Below, piece after piece: positions 24,154 to 36,800 of a DNA stretch of 64,000 bases. Location of the stretch: positions 1-64,000 of the forward strand of contig JAODTK010005622.1 in NCBI GenBank assembly GCA_026419785.1. The letters run 5' to 3'. The notes beneath the pieces were generated by a model. That model was not told the DNA's origin. It was given only the letters and a program-made list of their open reading frames with translations, and made no database searches. Numbering within the stretch: position 1 is the stretch's first letter; every line of letters begins with the position of its first letter. Position numbers and translations under genes: made by a program. The DNA comes from Sclerodactyla briareus. Lineage: Eukaryota > Echinodermata > Holothuroidea > Dendrochirotida > Sclerodactylidae.

Positions 24154-24222
24154 AGCTCCACCGTGAATTTACCGCAGACCTCTTTTGTATATGCAAGCCC
24201 CTGCCAATTGGACTATGGAGCC
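24154..24222 (-). tRNA. tRNA-like sequence (probable pseudogene), copy 1
   Basis: Read on the minus strand, this 69-base stretch begins GGCTCCA and ends TGGAGCT, which pair as a 7-bp acceptor stem with one G-T pair. A-box-like TAGTCCAATTGGCAGGGG follows the first stem, and a T-arm-like GAGGTCTGCGGTAAATTCAC precedes the last. The B box reads GGTAAATTC, a poor match. The matching sequence in copy 2 (46,381-46,449) has the same length and a better B box. A tentative anticodon loop near the middle (GCATATA) is not firm enough to name an amino acid. A SINE head is the alternative. Confidence 0.45.
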
Positions 24223-24779
24223 AACTGGATCACATTTGTACTTGAACATTATGATACATAACTCTCTTCGAGATCAATTTTGATATATTCCTGTTCTACA
24301 CGATGGGCCCCCATCAGCTTTTACTTGAGCCTCAAATCGCATATGTGTGACCCTCGGTGGATCGCCCTTGCGTTACAAAAGTCGGTGAAATATCTCATCG
24401 TCTTTCGAATGCTTCAGAATGATATAAACCAGTGTTTTTGCTCAGGTTCTGATTGACATGCGCTAATATTTCCCTCCAATTGCTCTATTCATGTGTGGAG
24501 AGATAAGACGCACGAACATGGTGACCTATTTCATATATCACTGGGTGTAGTCAACGTTTAGGGAAAGTCCCTAAATACACTCGTGTTTTTCCTGTTGGCA
24601 AGGTAACCTGTCGAAACGGCACAAACACTTATAATCACCCTCGGAACAATCAGTAACTTGCACTGACTTTTACCGAGGCGTCTCAAAATATTTTGCCTAT
24701 AATAACATCAAACGGCACACGTAAACGGGCTCCTACCGCTCGTCTAGTGTAGGTGATCGGAAAGTAGAGGTCAGTATAG

Positions 24780-24965
24780 TGGGGAGTGACTTAGTGCATT
24801 AACGGGCGAGAGTGGAAGTGTGGAGTGAGTAATATATGAATGTATGAATGATTTGAAGGAGTTAGTCAGTTAGTGATTAGTATGAAAACTGGTGATAAAA
24901 CGTGTGAGTGGATAGTGTAGGGACGAGTATGCAGTGAGTTAGTGAATAAGTGAGTGAGAGAGAGG
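24780..24965. repeat. Degenerate GAGT/GTGA tract, copy 1
   Basis: GTGAGT-like words recur densely (GTGGAGTGAGTAA, GTTAGTCAGTTAGTGA, GTGAGTTAGTGAATAAGTGA). A similar tract lies in copy 2 at 47,160-47,345. Confidence 0.6.
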
Positions 24966-26639
24966 AGGGAATGATTTAATATGTATGCAAACAAATATCT
25001 CCGATGTTACGAGTCACAGCGAATCTACAGCCAATATATGTACGTGTACATCCCTCTGGGTAAGAAGAAATGCAGGATTTGATAGAAAAAGGCAAAACAC
25101 TTCCTTTTATACTTGCATCATTCGATGCCTATGCTAAAATTAAATTATTGTGCATTCCGCAATTATGTTCTGGGAAGGTATTGGTCGTTGGTATGACACA
25201 TTTTGATAATGGCTTGAACGAAAATTGGCATCGCATGCTGACGTATTTCCAGAGATAATTCTAAATCATAGTTTTAGAATCGTCCAATAATAGGAATTCT
25301 GGATTACGTAGCTATAGCTCTTTCCGCCGAAGAGCTTAGTGCGCGTTAAAGATATTAACCTGACAATGCTCTGATTTCGGGTCGTGATCAGGTTCTTAAA
25401 GGTCACCACTTTTTGACCCGGATGAAATGCGCAAATGGGGATAAGAGGCTTGGCTCAAGAAAACACTGAGAGCCAATCAGACTAAGTTAATTCCGATTTC
25501 TCAACGGACCTAGAACGTTGAGTGGAAAAAAGAAGGAAAGTTTGTGGATTTGATATTGCGGATAATACGGGAAATTCGATATATTTGGGAACAATGGAAA
25601 GCTCCTCCAAGTTTAAAGGACACGACATAACTACAATTCGTGGAACATCAATCCATTGTGTGATCGTATTCGAAGAAAAATGATCGCGTCATTGTCTGAA
25701 TGTGGGGTGGTGGCGTGATGTGGGCGTATATAGGCATTCTGTAAGCAAACTGCTACGTTATCTCTCCGTTTTTCGACCCGAGTGGCATATATTTGACTGG
25801 TAAGTGAAGATTTTGCTTTTCCTGGCAAAAAGAAAGAGGAAGTGGAAACATCTGATGCATGTTTCGAGGGGGGATGAAATTGTGAGGACAGCATATATTC
25901 AAACTCTCCTTCATATTTCAAATGTATGACCTGTGATTCATCCAGGGAAGTGAGTAACCAGGCAGTCTAACGTTGGAGGTGGGTGGTCGGTAGCATGGGT
26001 CCCTGTATCTATCGAGGATAGAAATGAAATCAGACCCAAATCTCAGTTTCGCACCTAGCTTTCCATCATACACCCCTAAGTGTGGATTTGACATTCACAC
26101 TGATGTACCATAATTCATATTCTAGTGTCGTGAAAAGGACACGACGAGAGACGAAGGGTGGTAATTAAGCAGGCCCTGCGAACGTATTAAATGGGGGGCG
26201 CCAGAGCTTCCGTGAAAAAGACCAACCTCACAACCTACCCACGCACCAAACGAAACCTACATTTTCTTTCTTTTCATTTTTAAGCATTTTTTTCTTTTGC
26301 CAAGTGGTTTGTACGACAACTTTTCTTAGTTATTTAATTAGTGAATCGCGTGATTTCGATTAGACAGCAAACCCTGATGTGTACACGCGGTAACGGGACC
26401 CTAATCTGTTAATTAGCAGACGAGGCAAGGGCGACCCCCCCCCATGAGCCAAAATAACAGCTAAGAGCGGGCGGAGTAGTAGCCAGGTTCTGGTTGTAAG
26501 GATAAAAAGTTAATCGGGTCCCCATTACGGACCCGCCGTCAGTGAGGAGGGGGGTTATAAGGGAAGAGAAAGAGAGTGTGCATCGTCCCCCTTTGAAATT
26601 TCTGCTGTTTACGAAGATGCCAAGATTGTTTTATACTAG

Positions 26640-27330
26640 ATAAATGGGGAGCGGGGGGAAACATTTCCTGCTTTCATATTATCAATTGATTAAGAATTAC
26701 GGTATATCAATGTCTTTTCAGTTGGTTAATGATCAGCCGGCCCGGGGTGAGTTTCTGGCGTTGAATATTGGGGGGGGGGGCAAGGGCATAATGAGGGTAG
26801 CACCAGTTATAAGCGGAGGCGCCACCATGGGTACGAGGAAATTTTTGTGTTACAGACCCCCCAGGATTGCAGGAGGGAAACGGCACTTCTGGGGTCAATA
26901 TAGGCAGTAAGCAACATCCCTTAAAATCGTCAATAAATTCCCGAATTTTTCATTCAAAAACATCTAAGGAACTGATCCATTTATTCCGACCAATTCGGGC
27001 CACCGTCGGTTTTGAGCGTTAGGGTACAAGAATTTGTTTTGTTTTACAGACCCCCAGATTGAAGAAAACGGCATTACCCAGACGAACATCCCCAAAATTG
27101 ACAATAAATTCTGAAATGACATCTCAAGAAAACACTCTTGAAAGGAAACTGATCTACGTTTATCATTACAATTCGCGCCACCATCAGTTGACCGGTACCG
27201 TACAGAAAATAGTCTTACAGACCCCCCCCCCCCCAGATGCAGGGAGCGGCACTTCCCGCGAACTATGGCAGTAGATTGCGATCACTGAAATTGACAGAAA
27301 TTTCCGAAAACTGATCGATGTATAATCCTT
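26640..27330 (+). repeat. ~180-base tandem repeat, at least three diverged units
   Basis: Each unit carries, in order, CGCCACCAT or GCCACCGTC, then a TACAGAAAAT/TACAAGAATT-like stretch, TTACAGACCCCC, CAGATTGCAGG or CAGATGCAGG, CGGCACTTC or CGGCATTAC, and AATTGACAATAAATTC or a close variant. TTACAGACC occurs at about 26,851, 27,043 and 27,212, giving spacings of about 190 and 170. The third unit has a run of 14 C. Confidence 0.7.
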
Positions 27331-28129
27331 ACATGCTTCGTCGTGGACTCCATTACTACCATAGCCCATGTTTGGAGAGAAGTTCCATCGAGGACCCTTC
27401 CAATTGGTTGGAGGCTGGCTGCGCAGATTAAAAATTCGCTTGAACATCACGGTTATGGGAAAATGTGTGCATTTTTCGCGCCTTTGATTGAAAGGAGTTA
27501 GTTGAGCACTAGCAGACAATTTGTCATTTTTCGATTAGTTTCGCTGCAAATTTTTAGTCTCAAATTTCATTCTCGGAATTGTTCGCTCCCGATCCGCGCC
27601 TGCTGATACGGTTCCATACGTCAATCACGTAAAACTGCCCTGTTGTTTTCCGTTACATAGCTTTCATTTCTATTAGAAAACAGCACGTCAGGGCTGGCAA
27701 AGCCAATCTGAACAATAAGATCAGAAATAGACTAACTGCGTGCAGTGTTGAGGAAATGGCCTTGGATTCCTGCCATTGTTGTAGTGGGAGGGAGGGTCAA
27801 CAGAATCAAGTCCTGAACCAAATTCCCCTAGTGCCTTCCTATATGTTCACCACACTTGAAGATGACCACCGTATGGACAAAAATCTAATTTGCCAGAATC
27901 CGACAAAAGTTATTGTACACGTGGGCCCACTGTTCTATACATGTAACGGAAAAGAATAGGACTAAGTTGTTTTTTTTTGGGCATTCCGGCCTTCTCAACA
28001 AATTTTTTAACAATCTAATGAGAGATATGAGTTAGACATTTTTGTGTTGGCCGTACTGTACATAAAATTATAGGATTTTTTTCCCAAGTCCGCCAAAATC
28101 ATTGGGAGGATATTTTTAATATTAAAGTC

Positions 28130-28210
28130 CCCACCCCCCCACCAAAAATATGGGGGGACATGTCCCCCCCCCCCCCCGTTTTCCCCCGCGATCGCCGCCC
28201 ATGGTACTGA
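28130..28210. repeat. G/C-run repeat with GGGGGGACATGTCCCCCC palindrome
   Basis: A perfect 18-base palindrome at 28,152-28,169 is followed by a long C run and GCGATCGCCGCCCATGG. Similar G/C-run junctions with CGATC nearby occur at 31,999-32,050 and 35,505-35,555, suggesting ends of a dispersed non-autonomous element. Confidence 0.55.
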
Positions 28211-31039
28211 TTCTATTTTTAAGAATATAAAATATGATTGAAAATTCGTCCATTTTAGGCCCCTATAGCACAAGGGTAGCCCTACGCGTGCCTTCATCAG
28301 TAAAGACACCGGTTGTGACGTAGTCGGCCTATTTCGGGGTGGTATGTGGTTTATGGTGATGAGCCCGTCAAAGCAGAATGTCAACAGTTGCCGCGAAGCG
28401 AGCAAGAATTAAAAAAATCAGGCCCTCACAGACCCACCGGAACAGGCCAGTTGCTACTGACTTAACCAATGTTCACGTTCATTACACAATATTAACAAAG
28501 CACACCTACGGCGGATAGAACAAACTTGCTGAGATTCTTCAGGAAAACTTTCCCTGGCAACTCTTCCATTCCGTCGACGAGCCTGGCCCAATGTGAAACC
28601 CCTCCCCAATGTTGAATGGTGACGCTAGGGTGCCTGCGATCCACATACAAATACGTACATTTTTATAATACAGATGACAATTCTTGAAAAAATGAAATTC
28701 AAGATATTTTTTCTCCAATATATCAGATAATCATGAAAATAATCAAGTGAATTTGGGGTCATATAGGATATCTTCCCTCAGTTGCCAGTACACTGAATAA
28801 CAACTTACGCAGTCACTGATCGAAAACCGGATACCAAATTTCGTTCAAATTTATTCATGACAGCCTTTAAGCTCAAAAATCGACTGGGTGCTGACAGAAT
28901 GACCTGAAATCGGTAGGGGCGCACCCCGTCAAAATCTGGGGGTTGTCTGCAGCACCCCTCCCCCACACCTTCGCAGGGGCCTGTATTAGGTTCTACCTGT
29001 GGGCCTAATCCTCTACTCAATTTGAAAAGTGATAAAAAACAATTAAAAAAAACTCTCGAGAAGTTTCGTGGAATATGGGCCTAGTACGGTTTGTATTAGA
29101 TTCCGTACAATTCGGGCACAATCGAGAAGCGTATGTATACACTACAGAGGCCCCTACATTTTGTAATCGGTGTGCACTTACCACAGTTGAAAACTTTCCA
29201 AAAGTTCTGTTGGTCGCCACTTAAAGTTCTTCCAAGACAAACTTGTGTCGCCTCTCCCGGTTTCAGTACTGTAATTATAACCTTAAAATAATTCACGTTC
29301 ACACACTAAACTTACTTACATAGGTCCCGTGGTATTTATGAATGGAAAATAAAACTGCTTGTGGCTGAACGGCTATAGCCAATGTAAGTGAACGCGCGGC
29401 TAATACGCAAAGATGACCCGTCCTCAAAACCAGTCATAAATCTCTGAAACCCCGTTTTTAATCTTAGCAATATCACGTTTGTCGACGTATGGGTCGGAAG
29501 AATGGCATAGCCGAATCATGAACGCTTTTGCAAACAAACATTCCGGGTCGAATTCCAGCAGCCACCAGACGTTTTCCTCCCCAAGACGTGTTTTACTTGC
29601 ATTTGCGATAGGATCGGTCTGGGTCTTTATACATGGTTTTCCGCTGTTATTTTTACTTTAATATTAATAATATATGTAAAGTATAACGCAGTTGGATAAT
29701 AATTGGGTGTTCTGGGGTTTTTTCTCAGATGAGTCCTCGTCGGTCGCTGTGAGCATTCAGTTTGGACCTGAAACTTTTTCCCGCTCCTCCAGGCTTACAA
29801 AGTTTCTCGTGCTGATCATAATCGAAGTTCACGTGACATGAGCGGGTTTAGAATGTTTACACCCTCTACTATAATATTTGAGCACTAGTCGACGAGAAGC
29901 TCGTTTTTCGCTAGTGCCCTCATTCACGATTCGTACGGCCACATTGGCTTGAAATCGTAAAAATCAAATCAAATAATTCAAAAAATGTCCGATTGGCGCC
30001 ATCTGAGTTATAACATTTTCTGTATACTCTGTTTTTTAATATGTGGTCATCCATTGAATTATTTTGCATATGAATGTTTAGCCGTTAGGAGGCTTTTCTT
30101 AGAAGACGCTCCTCCTGCCCACGTGCCTCATACGAACAAAAAAAAACCATTCGGTTACATATATACCAGTATTTACCATTAGACAACTGGCCATAAGCAA
30201 CGGTCACCAGCTGGGCAGCGCACACAGCAAGGATAATCTGAAGTTAAAAATGAAGATTGAAAGTGCGAATAATGAGGCAACATCAATCGGTTAACTGTCT
30301 GACTTGTCGCAATAGGTATAATTGAGTAATTTAAAAAGGCCGAGGAGGTCAATTTCGGGTCGGGTGTGCAAGTTGAATACATACAAGCAATTCATGGCAA
30401 TGCTGAGCAGGTAAAATCTTGCACACCATAGGTGTTTCGAAGTTCTCTTCCTTTCTATCGCCTACCGTGGGGCACTGCCCTCATCGAGCTAAGCTCTATT
30501 ATGCCCCCACCCTCATCCCATATCGGTATTAGACTGACAGCAGCAGGCATTGTCACCTATATACTGTTTCATTTTACTGCAACCCGCTCTGTTTTCCATT
30601 CTTCCGCAATCGTTGTCAGAACCTCCGCCTTTGGAATGCTTTGCCACTGTCTGCTTTCTCTCTCTTCACCAATCTTCAGCTTTTCAAGTCTAGAATCAAC
30701 ATTGTCCGTCACTATCTTTCATAGACTCTTTCAATCTTTCTCAAGCGGCCTCGTCATAGGTTTGAAGCCATAAAAGGGTAAGCATCTGGGCAGGGAAAAC
30801 ACTATAAACAGTGTCAACAACCGAAGTAGTCTCCGTGACCGTAGATAAATCAGGATAGTTTTAAAAGATGGAAGGGGCGCAAACTGAACTGAAGTATTCA
30901 GACTGTAATGTCGTTGAATTCAGTTTTCATGAGACCGAGCCAACCTCAGGCCTGAATAATATACATTATATGATATTCTCCCAAATATAAGGTTGTTAAA
31001 TGTCACAGGCTGTCAGGTGTCATTTAACTACATTTATTT

Positions 31040-31890
31040 GGGAGGAAGGATTTGCCTTACTGTCGTCATAAAGGGGTTCTATCAGTAGTTTCATGCACGC
31101 TGGTTGGAAGCAAGAGTCCTTTTAATCCAGCAGCTTTTCCTGCTAATATTATTACCCCTCGAAGAACACTTGCTGACCGACTTAGGAGAAGAAGAAAAGA
31201 GCTTACCATAGTCTTCAACATCTTGGTTTCTTATATATCTCTTCTTAGCTGATGGGGTGACGAATGAACTTGAGTTGCGTGTCGGAGTCCGAATGAATGA
31301 ATGAATCCGCCTAATGAATCTATTCATTTATTTTCGAATAAATCGTTCTCTGATGAAACTGCACCGGTAACTGTCGTTGCTGAATACATTTAAGGACGCC
31401 TTTATTCCCCATTGGTAAGGTTAGAACATAAATACGGTGATGGGCACACATGACCACCAACACTCACATGGTGGTAGGAGACATTCTCGTTGGAAAGTGT
31501 TTGAAGTGTCCGAATCTCTGAAAGGACTGGCACACTGTAACGGTAATTCGGAAACAAATTTGGATGCATAACAAAAAAAAAACCTGCTAATTTTTCCTTA
31601 TTACACTTCTCACGTCATTTTCGCACTGTTCCGGGGTGGGTTCGTAACCCTTTTTTCATTTCAAACATGTTGAAGAACAGCCGCCCTCTTGCAAAGCGGC
31701 AGCCCGCCTCTTATGGTGAGCTGTTTGGAATTGAATTCGAATAAATCGGGGAACGCTTTAGAGCAAGTAGGTAGAACCTGATTTTTGTAGGTACTGAACA
31801 CTCAGTGTGTGAACCTACACATAACTTTCCCAAATTGAAAACAGCTATGGTGTGTGAATGTGAAAGGAATATTACAAGACACAAACTCTT
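31040..31890 (+). repeat. Segmental duplication block C, copy 1
   Basis: This matches about 48,330-49,090. Shared landmarks are ATTACCCCTCGAAGAACACT, CAGTCTTCATCATCTTGG-like sequence, GTCGGAGTCCGAATG, ATTACACTTCTCACGTCA, CAGCCCGCCTCTTATG, and GGTGTGTGAATGTG. Open frames differ between the copies, so protein conservation is not shown. Confidence 0.75.
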
Positions 31891-31994
31891 CATGTTAATG
31901 GGAGTGGATGGGTTCGAAATGTCGGAAATCGATCGTGCAATTGACATGTTGTCTCGGGCGGAAGCCGTATTTTCCAACTAGAGAATATTTTTAA

Positions 31995-34900
31995 AATTGA
32001 TGCATGCTGATCCATGGGCGTCGATCCGTTTGAAAAGTGGGGGGGGGTGGACCATCGATGACATTACCATCTAGCGGAGCGAACACACCATTGGTTGGCG
32101 CGAAGCGTCCAAGAAAATTTAGGCTTTTCATACCCTCCAGATCGCCGGAAACGGCCTTGCCAGACTCGATAGACCCCATCTACATTGTTAATTTTAGTAA
32201 AAGAGAGACAAAAAAGATTTCAGTGTGCATACTAAGATTATTTCCGCCTATCACACATGGTAGTTTTTTATTACCTTTCCTACTCCCTGGTGGGATCGAA
32301 GGGAAAGCCATAGGCGTACGTATGGGACCATTCCAATTGGGAGCAGTGAATTATTTGGCCGACTTTTACAAGTGAGTCCATCGAGCCTACCAGCGCGCGC
32401 GCTAAGCGCGCGGAATTTTTTGCATGTTTTCCGGCAGTTTTTATCGAAACTCAGCAAAAAACCACGGCCTTTTTTCACTTTGCCTTCCTCCTTTCCAAAT
32501 TTTCCACAAATTTTCCTCCCTAATTTTCATCTCAGACAAATTGGGGGGGGGGGAGTCTGCCCTCTAAGGCTTCCGAAATTATTCATTACATCGCATATTC
32601 ACAACGCCGGGGGTAGGAAAACCCATTGAAATGTGGTACTGTTTGGCCATTCGATTTAAAATCCGAGAACTATGAACTGGGTATCCTTCGCTTCTCCCGG
32701 TGGGTCCAGATCCTCATCTGGGGTCCGCACCTGGAATTAGTGGACTAAAAGACAATTTCCACGCGATTATTGCTCTGTTAGACAATAATTGAATCAGTTT
32801 AGACGATCATCAAATTATGATTATCACTATGAGCCACCGCACACCAACTATAATAAAATAAACCACGTGCACGGTACACGTCACAGGTTCAGTAAATTGG
32901 GGCAGAACAACTTACCCAACTTAAAAAGGTAGTGGTATTTCATTGCAGTTTATATCCAACTTTTTTCAGGACTGATGCCGGCGAAAATTCGGCCACCAAA
33001 TCCCCATATTAAGAAACTTTTCCTTTTTACTTTGCCCAAATTTCTTCCATTATTTTCTCCGAATTTGGGTATTTCGTTCGTGTTTCCCTCTCAAATTATA
33101 CGCACCCGGCCGACCCCGTCTCGGATATTATGACTGTTTGCCTAAGTTGTTTCTGTTCGCATCCGTGATATACTTGCCATCTTACTATATTGGCCATAGA
33201 TTTACAATATCACCTAACTTGGGGTTAAAAAAATGAATGAAAATAAATGTTTTTTGCCATTAGCATTATACGGTGTCTCTGCTCGGACTATTTGCCAATC
33301 CAAGGGCCAGTCTTTTGTGGGGCGTAACCCCCATTTTTTTAGCAGTTCCGCCGTACATATGTTTTTTCACTCTTGAACCACCTGGACCCAACTTTTCAGC
33401 CAGGAATAGAATTGCCCCTTGACTATTCCGCAAAGCCATTGTGATTCCATTCAGCTTGTTACACCCTGAGTCGAGTGAACAAATTGGTCCTCATGCAATC
33501 GTAAGCGACTGCAGAATATTAAATTCAAAAGGAGAAAGTGCTGATGAGCTGGCTTAGGCGTACGGGCCCCTTCTGTTTTTTTGCAGAACATTTTTCGCCT
33601 ACCAACAGAAGAGCAACCACGCGCGCGAAATGCGCGAAAAAATTTTTGGGCATGTCCTTTCGGGCTTATGCTTGAAAATTCAGGCCAGTCGGCATGCAGA
33701 ATTTTGGGCAGTTCTCTACTTTTGGGCCTTTACCTGTCCAGATTTTCCCCCGAATTATTGTCAATTTGCCGAATTTGCAATTCAGAATAACTTTGCGCTC
33801 TGCAAAGGGCTACGCAATCTGTAAGGCGAGCCAGAAATCAAAGCAGTGGTGGATTACAATAAGGAAATTGGTGAACAAAAAAAAACTTTTTGGTTTTTTT
33901 TTTAGCCTAGTTACTCTGTCCAGACTGGGGCGTAGCTAAAATGAGTTATTGGGTTTGAAGGTATTTGCGCCCTGCGAATTAGTAAGTGCCATGTGATTTC
34001 ATGTTGCAGAAAAGAAAGGAAAATTAGAATCCGGCACTAGGGCTAAATTTAGTTTCCTCTGTCGGCAGCAGGACGTAAGACATTTTGACTAGGCAGGCCC
34101 TAACATTTATTAGGCCCTGGGAGAGGGGTCTCAGGCAATCAGGGTTCACCCGTCCCCTTTGAAAACGTTTTGGCTTTAGGTGCAAATTCATGCTCTAAAT
34201 GAGATTTTTTTTTGCGAAATGTACTGTCCAACAACTGGCCAAGGCAGTAAGTTCTCTTCTTTTGGTATGTGGCCTGAATCCTACCTTCCACGGGACCACC
34301 TAAGTTGGGGTATAGGGGAAAAGGCCTGGGAAGTTAGGCCCGTTAGCCCATTCTAGAGAACCCAGTTTATAATTTTTCGTTTTGCCTCGTAGATCGTACC
34401 CGTTTCTTTCGACGGGAAATTTTGACTGAATATCACAAAGTTGTTCGCAATTTTGTGCCAATTCATGAAGGTTGAAACACAAAAGTCGAGAGTGCTATTT
34501 CGCACGGTTTCCTGGTATGGTCTATAATTTAAAGAATTGCTCCTAATCTTTGCTAGAATGATACATTTCTTGCCCGGTCTTGTTACCATAACATTTCATC
34601 CTATATAGCGCATTACAAGGTAGAGAATATCTCGACGCGCTCCGCAATTGTTTGCTGTCTCGTTACGGATCATGGGCCACGGACTGGTTGCTGTTGAAAT
34701 TGAAGTGCAAGATATATATTGTGCATCATCTATCGATGCCTTCAGCTGGCTAGAATGCTATGTCTAGGAGCACTTTGTAAAATATAGTCCCAGGATTACA
34801 AAATTGCACTCAAATTTTTTCACGGAATCTCATAGCTAATCGTGCAACGGGGTCTACGTTTCCAGTACTGACGCGGACGAAGTTTTGGCATATTTCTTCG

Positions 34901-35600
34901 CATCTGATGAAATACAACTCCAACTGACAGAATTGACACCATTATTGCTCAATCATCGGGCTTTCGACAGAGAAATCGGCAATCTGCTGACATTGTGGGC
35001 CGTTTATCCAATTTCGCAGGTTTGTATGCCTGACTTGTGCTATTCTTTGCCCAAGCGGTTGTTCCTCGATCTGCAAACTTGCTTTTTACTTCCATAATGT
35101 GTGGAGCAGTCTGACTCCTCATCCGCATCGTGTGCCAACGCCGCTTCGTTGTTATCAATGGACATTTATTGTGAATCTACCTTTGTTTAAAACAACCAAC
35201 TAAATGGTCTCACTTATGTTTCTGATGAGAAACTCGCATAAAACTTCATATCGCCAGATATAAACCTTCAAATGCATCGCCCGTCACTATGGAAGCAACA
35301 GTTACAGGTCGTCTGCGCGCGCAGCGCGCGGCAATTTTGGACACATCGGGTCGGAATAAGGCCCCTGTGTTCTTTGTGAGGTGCTTTCTCAAATTTTTCG
35401 CCCCCACAGCCACCTAACGGATACTGTGTAAACGGTTAACTTTCGTCTTCATCGAGGATCAAAAGTGTGGGAGACTTTGATATGAATTCCCCTCCCCCTT
35501 CGAAAAGTGGGGGGGGGCGTGTCCCCTGTCCCCCCCAGGATCGACGACCCTTGCTATGCACTTGTGGAGCCATTCTGTTAGAATTCCTATCGCCAAAACG
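31995..35600. repeat. Cluster of GC-hairpin, G/C-run repeats in copy 1
   Basis: Three hairpin-forming GC stretches occur at 32,393-32,412 (GCGCGCGCTAAGCGCGCGG), 33,621-33,638 (GCGCGCGAAATGCGCG) and 35,313-35,332 (CTGCGCGCGCAGCGCGCGGC). Each is followed by an A/T-rich AATTTT stretch. Homologous T- and C-rich segments, such as TTTTTCACTTTGCC near 32,472 and TTTTTACTTTGCCC near 33,024, follow the first hairpin and precede the second. G-run junctions lie at 32,038 and 32,543 and 35,508. They look like members of one dispersed non-autonomous repeat family. No transposase was found. Confidence 0.55.
34866..35019 (+). CDS. Candidate internal exon, unknown protein
   Basis: A pyrimidine-containing acceptor-like TACGTTTCCAG ends at 34,865 and a donor-like CGCAG|GTTTGT lies at 35,019/35,020. 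The 154 bases between are open and encode TDADEVLAYFFASDEIQLQL and then TELTPLLLNHRAFDREIGNL followed by LTLWAVYPISQ. The exon would start with one base of a split codon and end on a codon boundary. The protein is not recognised. It lies in DNA absent from copy 2 of the duplication, so it may belong to an inserted element or be chance. Confidence 0.25.
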
Positions 35601-36399
35601 CCAGCATCCCCGTGTTGTGCATTGTAAGTAGTAGTGCATTCGGTAAAAAAAATACACAATGTAACTCCAAATTTGCTGAACTGTGGAAAATAGACGGTGG
35701 TAGGTTTCACGAGCACAGACGTACCTCATACCCAAAGACGGTTTATCTGGGAACCAGTCATCTCTTCTTCTTTTTTTTCAATTTCCTCTTATCAGGTTTC
35801 AATGGCGGATTGAACCTGCTTGGTCAATCGGGTTGTCGTTGGGAACAATCGGCTTCCATTGTTCTGTGCGCACAAATATATCTATCCAATATCAAAATAT
35901 TGAGTACTTCACAATAATAGCTGACAGTTGTTCCCAGTTTGTAGCATCAGGCCTACCATTTGCATTGCAAGGTATGAAAAATCATGCATTCCCATGACTG
36001 CGCAAAATAGGAACCACATATTTCCTTATATATACAGAGACTATATTCACAATTCATTATACTTTGGCACATGTTCGGCTAGTTTACTAATCTTCTTCAT
36101 CGAAATCAGAAATTCGGGCAATTTTTTTTAACTCCTGTCATTTTGGTTGTCTCTTTGTTACTCAACCATTTTCTTTTGTTGAATTTATATATCAAATCTT
36201 TGAGCTTCTGTATCCAGACGGCATCAGTCCCGGGATCTGCATGTCTAGTCAGAATTGTCATCAAAGTATAACTCTGTATGTTGTCAAGTCGTTTTCTGCT
36301 TCAGCAGTTTTTTTGAGACACTGTCTGGAAATCCTGAGCCTTAAAGCGCACAGGGTAACTACCCATGCTTTCGCCAAGGTGAACAGAGAAGCTCATGAA

Positions 36400-36800
36400 A
36401 ATTAAATAAATGGCCGAACGTTCATTTTCACACTCTCTCACTACAGCCCACCCCTTTCCCCCCATCTTGCTTAGTAGAACATTTCACTCTTGTAATATTA
36501 CTATAACACCCGAGAAAGTGATCACTTGTATCAGGATCGCATCAATCCCCGGAAAGTGCAGAAAAGTCACGACCTGACCTTGTCAACATCCTAAAGGTTG
36601 ATGACAGCCTCAAAATCGTTATTGACGTTACCCAGTCAACTGATTTTCATCAGTCCGTTATCGATATAATTGATAGATTTCTTCCCACATGATTTTGATG
36701 TTGACGGTACAACAGTAGTCAGTGATGCGCGGTTTCATGAGTGTGCTGCATGATCAGTATTTATCAGTCGTCATTGATGGGGCTATGGGTATCATTCTGT
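36400..36800 (+). repeat. Segmental duplication block D, copy 1
   Basis: This matches 50,335-50,790. Shared landmarks are TTGTAATATTACTATA, AGTGATCACTTGTATCAGGA, ATGACAGCCTCAAAATCGTT, TGATTTTCAT, and a terminal TATCAGTCGTCATTGATGGG...GGGTATC. Similarity stops shortly after GGGTATC in both copies. Confidence 0.75.

Larger units (their letters stand above)
23685..25560 (+). repeat. Segmental duplication block B, copy 1
   Basis: This matches about 45,774-47,990. Landmarks include the region around 23,770-24,030 (ACGACCGCTGGAGC..., ATAGTCGATATCCAGAT), the tRNA-like sequence at 24,154-24,222, a GAGT/GTGA-rich tract at 24,780-24,965, and ATGTTCTGGGAAGGTATTGG near 25,165. The order is the same in copy 2 and divergence is substantial. 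Confidence 0.75.
25640..31035. other. Repeat-rich extra DNA in copy 1 between blocks B and C
   Basis: The distance between blocks B and C is about 5.5 kb here but only about 0.34 kb in copy 2, so about 5 kb was gained here or lost there. It holds a ~180-base tandem repeat (26,640-27,330), a run-rich hairpin near 28,130-28,210 and several short open frames without domains. No terminal inverted repeat bounding the whole interval was seen, so it may be several insertions. Confidence 0.55.
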
